A stretch of 64,000 nucleotides of DNA, taken from the NCBI RefSeq assembly GCF_011378905.1, contig NZ_WTPY01000011.1:29255-93254 (forward strand), read 5' to 3'. The notes under the pieces are model-generated. The model was not told the origin of the DNA, made no database searches, and worked only from the letters and a program-made list of their open reading frames with translations. Shown here piece by piece: positions 26,746-35,476 of the stretch. Every line of letters begins with the position of its first letter. Positions within the stretch are counted from its first letter, which is position 1. Source of the stretch: Paraglaciecola sp. 20A4 (GTDB taxonomy: Bacteria > Pseudomonadota > Gammaproteobacteria > Enterobacterales > Alteromonadaceae). The position numbers and the translations under genes were made by a program.

Positions 26746-27191
26746 GCTAATTTCTCTTTCGGCAGACAAAAACATAGACGCAACTTGTTTACATGCTATC
26801 TGTGTAAATAGTTGCCATGACGTTATTTAGTAAGCGTAACGTCTGAATGTTGAATTTGCGTGATTGGTTTAAAAAACGATGGCGAAATATACAGGAAATT
26901 CCGTTTCGGATCACAACTATATCAATCAATACACCACTTAATGACCCTTATCGCGCCATTATTGAAAATTCCCGGTTAAAAATGCAATGAAATGCCCGCC
27001 TCTTACCCCAGTAGATTTCAACAATATTGGCCGCGTTACTTCGTTAGGCACATAGTAAATACGATTAATCATGCATCGTGTGCATAGACCAAAATGCATA
27101 TTCATCAGTTCCCATTTCCTTCTGTTACAGAGACTATCGATAAAACACATTTCGTTAACAAAATAAAAACCATAAATTAACAGGGGATATC
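26746..27191. other. Intergenic region upstream of the first TonB receptor
   Basis: About 446 bases between the divergent helicase and receptor genes. A 63-codon minus-strand reading frame is present (26959-27150) but has an unlikely composition and no good ribosome site. Promoters for both genes should lie here; I could not place them with confidence. Confidence 0.4.
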
Positions 27192-29564
27192 ATGTTTACT
27201 CTTTCACCGCTATGCCGCTTTATTCGCAACAGTTTGAGTATCACGCTTGTTGCTTCAACCAGTGTCACGGCGCAGGTTGAAATGGCTCAAGAGCAGAAAT
27301 CAACTGACACGTCGGGCCTTGAACGCATCATAGTCACCTCTCAAAAGCGCGTGCAGTCGCTACAAGATATTCCGACTTCTATTCAGGCATTTTCCGGAGA
27401 AGATCTAAGCAAAAATAACATTGGTAATTTACTGGATATGTCGGAATCTTTGCCTAATGTACACATCACTGAAACTTCTAGTAGTAAACGCGTTTTTGTG
27501 CGTGGCATCGGCTCTGGCACTAACGCCGGGTTTGAGCAGTCGGTAGCCATTTATAAAGACGGCATTTATTTAGGCCGGGGCCACCAAGCAAAATTCCCTT
27601 TTTTGGACATGCAGCGCATAGAATTAGTCAAAGGCCCCCAGTCCGTTATGTTTGGTAAAAACGCCACGGCTGGCGTACTAAGTATGAGTTCTAACCCTGC
27701 AAGCTCTGTGTTTGAGGGCAATGTAAAAGTAGAGATAGGCTCGGATAACGAGCGCCGCTATAGCGCTGTGGTTAATCTGCCTATTACAGACGATTTAGCT
27801 ATCCGCGTGGCCGCATTTGACGAATCAAGAGATGGTTTCGTATTCAATCAAGCACGAGATAGAGATGAAGCATCAAGCGATGCCCATGGCGTGCGCTTCA
27901 CCGCTGATTGGCAGGTTAATAACGACTTGAGCGCCCAATTTAAATGGGAACATGGTAATTTTTCTACTAGCGGCTCTCGCTATCAGTATATAATCGATAC
28001 CCCGTCACGGAATGAGCAAATCTCCTTAGACCCCACCAACACTGGTAATGTGGGCTATCGCTCATTTTTACTCTCAGATACCAGTGGTTTAGATTACATC
28101 AGTTCGGTCTCTGGTGACGGCCACCCCGGTGGCTTAAACGAGGGAAATGACACTTCAAGTGACAATGCGGTATTAAACATCACCTACGATGTCAGTGATT
28201 ATGAATTCACCTCAATTTCAACTTACAGTGAGTACGATTGGGATGCACTTTTTGATGCAGATTATTCAGAAGTATCGCTTATTCGCCAAGAGTACATTGA
28301 GAACTACCAACAATTTACCCAAGAATTTAGGATCGCTTCCCCGACAGATCAGACTATTGAATATATAGCAGGGGTGTTTTACATGAACAGTGAATTGTCA
28401 CACCCTAACGACGTTATGCTTGGCGCATCGATTTTAATACCCAATTTGGTGGGAACGTCCTTAGGCACCCTAGCTCTTTTTGAACAGGATCAAGAAAGCT
28501 ACTCGGCCTTCACATCTGTCACCTGGAACATGAACACCGATTGGAAAGCCAATGTAGGCTTGCGTTATCAGCACGAAACTAAAGACGTCACAAGCCAGCA
28601 ATCTGTCTATGCATTATTTGCAGAAGGAACGCCTGAAGCTGTGCAACAATTCGCCACTGCCGCTGCGCCAACGATTTCTCGCAGCTTGTCTGGCGCTGGC
28701 GTACATAACTTAGCCACTGATCGGTCGGAATCACACCTTTCACCCAGCATCAGTTTTCAATACTTTGGCTTTAGTGACACCATGTTATTCGCAAATGCAG
28801 GGATAGGTTATAAGGCTGGAGGCTTTGATGGTTCAGGTTTGAACGCATCGCAAGGCACAGATATTGACCCCGAATCGGGCTTTGAATTTGAAGACGAAAA
28901 AGCGACCAACTATGAGCTAGGCGTCAAATCAGAACCGATAAAAAACCAACTGGAAGTCAATGCAACACTATTCTATACCGAGTATGAAAACTTGCAGGTG
29001 TCTGAATTTAATGGCAATGCATTCGTAGTCAAAAATGCGGCGGAAACAGCCGTAAAAGGTCTGGAAGTAGATGCCCGTTGGGCTATTGCTGACAACTGGG
29101 ATTTAACAGCCAATGTTGCATTACTTGATTTTGAGTATCAAGCCTATGATGGCGCCGCGCCTACTGTTCGCCAGTCAGAATTACTCGGGCAGGCAACACA
29201 GTCTTTGACGGGCAAAACCGGGGCATTCGCACCAAATTATTCAGGTAATATTGCGCTCAATTACGAAACAACTGTGCTATCAGGCTATACGTTTAGCGCA
29301 AACGTGGCAGTGAATTTCACTGACGATTTCTTCCTTGAGCAAGATTTAGATCCCATCGCTCACCAGGACGCGTATCAGAAAGTGAACGTAAGAATAGGTT
29401 TACTAGACGCAGAAGATAAATGGTCTTTGTCTTTACTGGTCAATAACTTAACGGACAAACGCACCTTTAGCCAAGCGAACGATGTTCCCGTTTTGAGTTA
29501 CGCCCATCGTTTCTTAGTGGAACGCCCACGCAGTATTCTACTTCAGGGGGCGTACTTTTTTTAG
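27192..29564 (+). CDS. TonB-dependent outer-membrane receptor
   Basis: A 790-residue receptor. After a signal peptide comes a TonB-box-like stretch (LERIIVTSQKR) and the plug domain (LQDIPTSIQAFSGEDL, RGIGSGTNAG, DGIYLGRG, VKGPQSVMFGKNATAGVLS). The 22-strand barrel follows and ends in an aromatic residue (LLQGAYFF). This type imports large nutrients such as oligosaccharides, vitamins or siderophores; the ligand is unknown. A good ribosome site (caggggat) lies upstream. Its stop codon overlaps that of the convergent LysR gene. Confidence 0.93.
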   Translation: MFTLSPLCRFIRNSLSITLVASTSVTAQVEMAQEQKSTDTSGLERIIVTSQKRVQSLQDIPTSIQAFSGEDLSKNNIGNLLDMSESLPNVHITETSSSKRVFVRGIGSGTNAGFEQSVAIYKDGIYLGRGHQAKFPFLDMQRIELVKGPQSVMFGKNATAGVLSMSSNPASSVFEGNVKVEIGSDNERRYSAVVNLPITDDLAIRVAAFDESRDGFVFNQARDRDEASSDAHGVRFTADWQVNNDLSAQFKWEHGNFSTSGSRYQYIIDTPSRNEQISLDPTNTGNVGYRSFLLSDTSGLDYISSVSGDGHPGGLNEGNDTSSDNAVLNITYDVSDYEFTSISTYSEYDWDALFDADYSEVSLIRQEYIENYQQFTQEFRIASPTDQTIEYIAGVFYMNSELSHPNDVMLGASILIPNLVGTSLGTLALFEQDQESYSAFTSVTWNMNTDWKANVGLRYQHETKDVTSQQSVYALFAEGTPEAVQQFATAAAPTISRSLSGAGVHNLATDRSESHLSPSISFQYFGFSDTMLFANAGIGYKAGGFDGSGLNASQGTDIDPESGFEFEDEKATNYELGVKSEPIKNQLEVNATLFYTEYENLQVSEFNGNAFVVKNAAETAVKGLEVDARWAIADNWDLTANVALLDFEYQAYDGAAPTVRQSELLGQATQSLTGKTGAFAPNYSGNIALNYETTVLSGYTFSANVAVNFTDDFFLEQDLDPIAHQDAYQKVNVRIGLLDAEDKWSLSLLVNNLTDKRTFSQANDVPVLSYAHRFLVERPRSILLQGAYFF

Positions 29565-30487
29565 GCGTTATTAGATGGTGGGGGAATAACTCGCTTGGCA
29601 ATGTCGAGTAATTTTCCCCTCATCCACGTATTTAGTGGATCGTGCACGGCTTGTTTATGCCAATACATGTGTATTGGTAAAATGGGCACTTCAAACGGCA
29701 ATAGCACGACTTCCACGGGCATTTGTTGCTTGAGTAAACGAGCGTAAGCATTAGGCATGGTGAGTAACATATCGCAGCGGCTAATGACGCTGGTAGCAGC
29801 AAAATAGTGTTCACATTTTAGGGCGAATTTACGTGACACACCATGCTTGGCTAATGCCATATCCACGGTGTTAACCGCTGAATCTTTCAATGTCACTAAT
29901 GCATGATCAGCTTTTATGTAATTCACCAAAGAGATGTCCGCCAGAATCGGGTGGTTTTTTCGGCAAATCAATGAAAAGTGTTCGTCACAAATGAGGGTAT
30001 GTTGTATGTCATCACTGGTTGGGGTGAGCACGTCAATCACAATATCAAGCGCTTGGTTTTCTAGGGCCGCTTCCATGTCGATACGACTCACTTGGCGACT
30101 ATTCACGGTAATGTTTGGGGTGTTGATCATAAGATCTGTTGTAAGTTCAGGGAAGAAAATAGACTCAAGGATATCCCTAAATCCGAATTTCATTTCTCGC
30201 TGGTATTGGTGTACGTCAAAGTCACCAATATTATGCAAAGTAGATTCGAGCTCAGACACTGAGTTCAGCACTCTGGGCATGATAGTTTGGCACATTTCTG
30301 TGGGTATCATTTTACGACCATGACGCACAAACAACGGATCTTGATACTTGTCTCTCAGGCGAGAGAGCGCATGGCTGACCGCGGGTTGACTAAGATGAAG
30401 TCGTTTTCCCGCTGCCGTTATCGAACCCTCTCGATAAACCGCTACCAAGATAAGAAACAGATTTAAATCAATTTTACTATGCAGCAT
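29561..30487 (-). CDS. LysR-family transcriptional regulator
   Basis: A 308-residue LysR protein. The DNA-binding domain is textbook (DLNLFLILVAVYREGSITAAG, LSQPAVSHALSRLRDKYQDPLFVRHGRKM), of the NodD/SyrM-like branch. The inducer domain follows. It ends overlapping the TonB-receptor stop (convergent) and is divergent from the class II aldolase gene, 87 bases away, which is its most likely target. Confidence 0.92.
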   Translation of the reverse strand: MLHSKIDLNLFLILVAVYREGSITAAGKRLHLSQPAVSHALSRLRDKYQDPLFVRHGRKMIPTEMCQTIMPRVLNSVSELESTLHNIGDFDVHQYQREMKFGFRDILESIFFPELTTDLMINTPNITVNSRQVSRIDMEAALENQALDIVIDVLTPTSDDIQHTLICDEHFSLICRKNHPILADISLVNYIKADHALVTLKDSAVNTVDMALAKHGVSRKFALKCEHYFAATSVISRCDMLLTMPNAYARLLKQQMPVEVVLLPFEVPILPIHMYWHKQAVHDPLNTWMRGKLLDIAKRVIPPPSNNA

Positions 30488-30574
30488 ATTAATTCATCAC
30501 AATCAAATAACATCATTCGTATTCATTCTAATAAGTATTACACTGGTGTCAAATCAATAAACTAGGGGTATAAC

Positions 30575-31381
30575 GTGAACAATAAAATTCAACAAGATGC
30601 ACAACATATGGCTATCGGTGCGGGCAAATTCAAAATTCCCATGCCACCTACGTTTACCGATAAGCTACAGCAGCGCGAATACGAGAAGCAGCGTTTAGCC
30701 GCTGGGTTTCGTGCGTTTGCGCTGCATCATTTCGATGAAGGATTGGCCGGGCATATCACCCTTCGTGATTGTATCGAGCCCGATACCTTTTGGGTGAACC
30801 CACTGGGTATTCACTTTTCGATGATCAGAGCGACTGACTTAGTGCGTATCGACCATGAAGGTAATATAGTTGACGGTGTACACGCCGTAAATAACGCAGC
30901 ATTTGCAATACATTCGCGTATTCATATGGCACGCCCAGATGTCAACGCGGTAGCTCATGCGCATACCAAATATGGCAGAGCCTTTTCTTCATTAGGCGAA
31001 CCTTTGCAGCCTATCTCTCAAGACGCGTGCATGTTTTACGAGAACCATGGGATTTTTGGTACATTTACAGGTGTTGTTGCTGAAAAAGGCGAAGGTGATT
31101 TGATTGCCGAAGCATTAGGTCAACACACTGCAGTCATTTTGCAAAATCACGGCTTAATTACGGTGGGATCTTCTGTAGATGCTGCGGTCGCTAACTTTAT
31201 ATTGATGGACAGCTGCTGCCAAAGCCAACTACTCGCGCAAGCGGCAGGACCATTGACGTTGATAAACCCTGAAATTGCTCGTAAAACAAAAGCGGCTAAC
31301 GGTTCTGAATTAGTGACTTGGGGTAATTTCCAGCCACTGTATTCAATGTTATTAGCCCAGGATCCCAGTTTCTTAGAATAG
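30575..31381 (+). CDS. Class II aldolase/adducin-family protein
   Basis: A 268-residue protein with the zinc-binding pattern of the aldolase II fold: HAHTKYGRAFSSLG supplies two His and QNHGLITVG the third. Preceding motifs (ALHHFDEGLAGHITLRD, FWVNPLGIHFSMI) fit the adducin-like branch rather than a well-known fuculose- or ribulose-phosphate enzyme. A TonB receptor and a LysR gene nearby suggest a catabolic role, but the substrate is not evident. Confidence 0.85.
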   Translation: MNNKIQQDAQHMAIGAGKFKIPMPPTFTDKLQQREYEKQRLAAGFRAFALHHFDEGLAGHITLRDCIEPDTFWVNPLGIHFSMIRATDLVRIDHEGNIVDGVHAVNNAAFAIHSRIHMARPDVNAVAHAHTKYGRAFSSLGEPLQPISQDACMFYENHGIFGTFTGVVAEKGEGDLIAEALGQHTAVILQNHGLITVGSSVDAAVANFILMDSCCQSQLLAQAAGPLTLINPEIARKTKAANGSELVTWGNFQPLYSMLLAQDPSFLE

Positions 31382-31477
31382 GCTGGATTGCTACTGCAAC
31401 GATTTGAATCAGCTTTATTTGAATCTAAGACATCTGACGCGACGTTAACAACATTTGGGTTTTCTTAGAATATTAAG

Positions 31478-31505
31478 GTGAACAGCGAGGGCTCTCGCTG
31501 TTCAC
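31478..31505. terminator. Hairpin between convergent aldolase and M14 genes
   Basis: Perfect 12-base arms GTGAACAGCGAG (31478-31489) and CTCGCTGTTCAC (31494-31505) close on a GGCT loop. It lies 96 bases after the aldolase stop and 15 bases beyond the end of the minus-strand M14 pseudogene. It could terminate from both sides. Confidence 0.6.
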
Positions 31506-31519
31506 TATTAAAGATGAGC

Positions 31520-32440
31520 CTATTTTTGTTTACGCAAAAAATCCAGGGCACCAGTAATGGCTGCCACTTGCGCTAAAATACACTCTTCGGGTGTTGCATT
31601 AGCGCTGTCGGGATACACTTCGGTAGTTGTGGTGTAGAGCGCACTCGTAAAGCCAGCACACAAGCCCAAATCTTTTAATGCATAATTGATTACACCATGC
31701 TGCGTCATGGGTGAACCTATTAACTTGCCTGATTCATCTGGTAACGCAATATGAGTTACTTTCTCAACACTTTCGATCACTGCGCGTTGGAATGCATCTT
31801 GGGGATTTTGCGTATCTCCAACCGTATAAAAACCATCGGGGATCTGTCAATTTTCTTGAAAGATACCATCACGAGCGCAAAGTGCAGGCCTAAACTCACT
31901 ATTGTCAGTGTCAGTGGTTTCGTGTAGGTCAATATGAGCATAAATTGGCATACCTAAATCACTGACGTAAGCCATAATTTGCGCAGCTTCAAGTGATGGA
32001 CTCTGAGGTATAAAAGAGCGATTAGGATCAACCGCCACCGGATTCCAGCGATTAATCGTTTCATACCCCCAAGGGCTGATACATGGCGCAATAACCAGAT
32101 TAAAATTCGCTTGGTATTTAGCCGCATGTTGCAATGCGAAACGCAGCGCACCTTGCACACCACTTGTTTCATAACCATGCACACCACCGGTTACTAATAT
32201 CGTCGGCTTTTGTTTACTAAATTCTTTCGTGCTAACAACATAGAGTGGATAAGGGCCATTGACGTATTCTAAAACACCATACTGCTCAACGTTGAAATCA
32301 CTTCGCAAACTATCAATGTGCACGATTACTTCGTTATGGTAGCTGCGCTTAATGACTTGCTGTGCAAGCCATTGTTCTTTTTCAGGGAGAGTCCAAGGAA
32401 TACCAGGTTTACCAATACTGTAACTAAGCGTTTGAGTCAT
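31520..32440 (-). pseudogene. M14-type zinc carboxypeptidase/deacylase, interrupted by in-frame TGA
   Basis: One continuous reading frame of 306 codons runs from ATG at 32440 to the stop at 31520, broken only by a TGA at 31847-31849 (codon 198, FQEN-stop-QIPDG). The zinc site is recognisable: GGVHGYETSG (His, Glu) and YAHIDLHETTD (His). The frame resumes at once with QIPDGFYTVGDTQ, so a single TGG-to-TGA change probably destroyed a tryptophan. The C-terminal part, needed for activity, is lost unless the stop is read through. The intact enzyme would trim peptides or acyl-amino acids. A sequencing error is possible. Confidence 0.75.
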
Positions 32441-32672
32441 GAATTACCTATAAAATATTGTGTGTGGCTAAAGAGGGAGGAGATGATGAAAACATGAATA
32501 TAGTAAAGTATTTATAAGTAATAGTCAGATACGGAAAGATTTATTCTTGGTAAAAGATAGAGAATTTTGTCAGCAATTATTGACTAGTCGTTACGAATAA
32601 GCAGCGAAGAGAAACAAGGTAAGGGCGAAAATCGATATTACTTGAATGGTAATACCGTTTTTAATCGAAAAT

Positions 32673-33059
32673 TTATACTGAGGGCTCACGGGTAAAGCAG
32701 CGACGCCTAGCTTGAGTTCGTTTATTTTCATTCGACAATAACAAATCGATTCCATCTTTTTTCATTGGTGTTTTTTCACAGCGGGTTAATTCACTATCGG
32801 CCACTAATGACAAATATCGGCCGCAACACACGCGTAAAAATGACGTAAAGTTACTCAAGTCTAATTCAGTATCCTGAGATTCAAAATACAGTTTTGTAAT
32901 CAGTTGATTAACAGACATTTCATCACGAAAGGCAATTTCAGCTAATACATCCCAAAAGAAATTTTCTAAACGAATTGATGTTACCACACCTTCGATCCGT
33001 AACGACTTTGTTCTACTTAGCCACAGTTCGGCCTCTGCCCCAACAAACAACTGACACAT
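32673..33059 (-). CDS. Ribbon-helix-helix domain protein
   Basis: A 128-residue protein whose centre (about 22-90) fits the RHH_4 ribbon-helix-helix family: SIRLENFFWDVLAEIAFRDEMSVNQLITKLY, then FTSFLRVCCGRYLSL. The first strand SIRLE would pair with another subunit to contact DNA. The role is unknown; such proteins can be repressors. The C-terminus is basic (KRTQARRRCFTR). It is transcribed alone. Confidence 0.75.
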   Translation of the reverse strand: MCQLFVGAEAELWLSRTKSLRIEGVVTSIRLENFFWDVLAEIAFRDEMSVNQLITKLYFESQDTELDLSNFTSFLRVCCGRYLSLVADSELTRCEKTPMKKDGIDLLLSNENKRTQARRRCFTREPSV

Positions 33060-33208
33060 ACTAACGCTCCTTTTAGAATGTCCTGCATACTTTTATAATG
33101 CTAAACACGATCCCCACGAGAATCATCTACGTAAAGTTAATCATGAACATCGCACTCTAGGGTAATAAAACTATACTACAATTATACTCACTTGTTGTTT
33201 GCTGCGTC

Positions 33209-33838
33209 TTACACGCCAATTTCGTGGCGTAATTGGCGGATATAGTGGTGCATAAAATCGGTACGCAGCCGCGCTTCTCGCTTCGCTTCTTCTGTATGTA
33301 ATGTATCTTCAATTTTAAGTAATTTTTGATAGAAATGGTCTAAAGTAAACTGTCTATCATCTATATCACGATACAGTGCAAAAGGATCGTCCGCTTCATA
33401 CAAGTCACGGTGTAATGCGCTACCGACTTGCAAACAACGCGCAATACCTATCGCACCAATGGCATCTAACCTGTCTGCATCTTGAACCACACATGCCTCT
33501 AAACTGACCGGCACTATATCTGCGCTAAAACTGTGCGCCATTATGGCATGGTGAATATGTGCAAAATGTTCCCTTGGATAGTCTATCTCAGCTAAAAAAA
33601 CTAACGCTTTATCAGCTGCCATTACAGAACTCGACGCCCGTTGAGGATGATTTTTTGGTAACGTCACACAATCGTGTAACCACACTGAAGGCATAACCAC
33701 CCACTCATTGGCTCTTTCTGCCAAACTTAACTGCTTAGCGTTAGACACTACCCGCCTGACATGCTCAAAATCGTGAGCGAGATCAGTGACCATCTCAACT
33801 TTGATGAACTCAGCCATTTTAGCTACAAATACGTCCAT
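33209..33838 (-). CDS. HD-domain phosphohydrolase (YedJ-like)
   Basis: A 209-residue protein with the HD metal-binding set: LAHDFEHVRRVV, the HD pair in VWLHDCVTLP, IMAHSF, and a later Asp in VVQDADRLDAIGAIGIAR. This order is that of the YedJ/YpgQ group of small HD hydrolases, thought to act on nucleotides. No partner domain is present. It appears to be a single-gene unit. Confidence 0.88.
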   Translation of the reverse strand: MDVFVAKMAEFIKVEMVTDLAHDFEHVRRVVSNAKQLSLAERANEWVVMPSVWLHDCVTLPKNHPQRASSSVMAADKALVFLAEIDYPREHFAHIHHAIMAHSFSADIVPVSLEACVVQDADRLDAIGAIGIARCLQVGSALHRDLYEADDPFALYRDIDDRQFTLDHFYQKLLKIEDTLHTEEAKREARLRTDFMHHYIRQLRHEIGV

Positions 33839-33997
33839 GGGATTTACCTATGCTGTGGGTGTTTTACCAAATCAAATAGTGCTGGTTTTTCAACCGTAAA
33901 GACTAACTAATAAATGAAAGTATAAAGCACTAATATTTGATTTTATTCAGGTTAAAAACTTAATATTTTTGGATTCTATTAATAAAAAGCGCTTTTA

Positions 33998-34318
33998 TTA
34001 AAAACGGCTATCATTTTCGCACGGAATACCGTCGTTATCACCGTCCATACGAGTATCTGGGCAGTGTTGCAAAAAATACTCAGCTTCGGCTCGAGATGTC
34101 ATTTGTGAACAATATTGACGACCATCACAGCGAAAATTCATGATCATTGGTGCTGACTTGCGTGCTGGCTTATTAACGGATTGCGCAGGATTTTTTGTCT
34201 GTATCATCTGCTGTGCGCTTTGAGTAAGCAGATCACCTTGATTTGATTGTGCATTAAGTGTCGGTATAATTTGAATCGTTGCGAAAAACAGCAGCGCCAA
34301 GACAATTAATTTTTTCAT
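33998..34318 (-). CDS. Excalibur calcium-binding domain protein, secreted
   Basis: A 106-residue exported protein. The signal peptide (MKKLIVLALLFFATIQIIPT, cleavage about residue 23) is followed by a basic linker and a C-terminal Excalibur domain: FRCDGRQYCSQM, HCPDT, then the calcium loop DGDNDGIPCE. The four cysteines are expected to form two disulfides. Excalibur domains often accompany extracellular nucleases; here it stands alone. The function is unknown. Confidence 0.85.
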   Translation of the reverse strand: MKKLIVLALLFFATIQIIPTLNAQSNQGDLLTQSAQQMIQTKNPAQSVNKPARKSAPMIMNFRCDGRQYCSQMTSRAEAEYFLQHCPDTRMDGDNDGIPCENDSRF

Positions 34319-34434
34319 TGCCTAACTCCATATAAGAACTTGATGAAAGCATATAATAATACAGCGGAATAAAACCACTGTAGATAGGTATATTTAACCG
34401 TACTTAGGCATATATATCACATTTGAAATCGCGC

Positions 34435-35262
34435 TTAGTTTTTAGGCTTTACCTCAAGGGTTTTATCCACAACTGCATTACGATGCACGAATGCTTTATG
34501 CTTAAAGGAATATCGCTCTAATAGACTGGATAACCATACACGGTATTGTTCCGAAGTTAAGACCTTTTCTATATCATTGAGCAAACCAATATACGGAGAC
34601 TTTTTTGACATGGAGAAAAATAAATTGCCTGTTAACAAAGGCGTAGGCACATCGACTATTTGCGTGTTTAAATTATATAGATTAAGCAAGTGCTGCCCTG
34701 ATTGGCGCCCAACAATCACTGCGTCAATTCTTTGAAGTGCGAGCATTGAAAATAAGCTCTGGTGGTTTGCAACTCGAATTACGTAGCTATTTTTCTGTAA
34801 GTGATGATCTAAGTTACTGCCAAGGCTTACCCCATGAACTAAGCCGATGAACTTTGCATTTAGCGATTCAGGCCCTGTGTAATCAAAATAGCGTTCTTTG
34901 TTTACAAACAGCGCATTCTCATTGCTTGCCATCGGTGTTTTAGAAAAAACCGAGTAGTTTTTTCGTTCTAAATTAATAAAGGAGCAGATATTGAGATCCA
35001 CGTCACCCTGCTCAATTAATTGCTGGCAGCGTTTCCATGGGCCCACATACGTTAAATCGACTTTATAACCCAGATCACCAAAAAGCTGCGTGGCTACTTC
35101 GGCGCAAACACCGACAATTTTGTCCCCTTCGAGCCAATTCCAGGGCGCGTAATCGTGATGACCACATGCTTTTAAAGTCTGTCTCTCACTGCCGATTGAC
35201 ACTTGACTCAATAACAAAATTGAAGCAAGCAAAACGCCGTTTTGATATTTCAAGCAATCCAT
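34435..35262 (-). CDS. Periplasmic solute-binding protein, family 3
   Basis: A 275-residue exported protein (signal about 1-26). The family 3 pattern is clear: ACGHHDYAPWNWLEGDKIVGVCAE near the N-terminus and the later YVGPWKRCQQLIEQGDVDLNIC. These proteins bind amino acids or small polar ligands. No permease or ATPase gene is adjacent, so it may be an orphan receptor, as often seen in Alteromonadales and Shewanella. Confidence 0.85.
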   Translation of the reverse strand: MDCLKYQNGVLLASILLLSQVSIGSERQTLKACGHHDYAPWNWLEGDKIVGVCAEVATQLFGDLGYKVDLTYVGPWKRCQQLIEQGDVDLNICSFINLERKNYSVFSKTPMASNENALFVNKERYFDYTGPESLNAKFIGLVHGVSLGSNLDHHLQKNSYVIRVANHQSLFSMLALQRIDAVIVGRQSGQHLLNLYNLNTQIVDVPTPLLTGNLFFSMSKKSPYIGLLNDIEKVLTSEQYRVWLSSLLERYSFKHKAFVHRNAVVDKTLEVKPKN

Positions 35263-35476
35263 TCTCTTTGGCTTAATGGCACGTTTTATAGCGCCAAAAC
35301 TTGCACCTAATGCTTAAGGTAACGCAGAGCGTAAAACTTACCAACTTAAATGAAAAAAATTTGTTATCAGCAAATTTCTTTTACTGCTATAGCAGCGTTT
35401 CAATATTCAGCTAGTAACGTTATCACCTTAATTTCATCATGTGATGATTAACAAAACTGTTCCTGCGCCAACAGCA

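Noticed and set aside
26959-27150. 63-codon minus-strand frame upstream of the TonB receptor
   Set aside because: Unlikely composition (Cys/Met/Arg-rich), no ribosome site and no family.
31847-31849. TGA in the M14 gene read as selenocysteine
   Set aside because: The position is not a catalytic or redox site and there is no evidence for a SECIS element; a TGG-to-TGA change is simpler.
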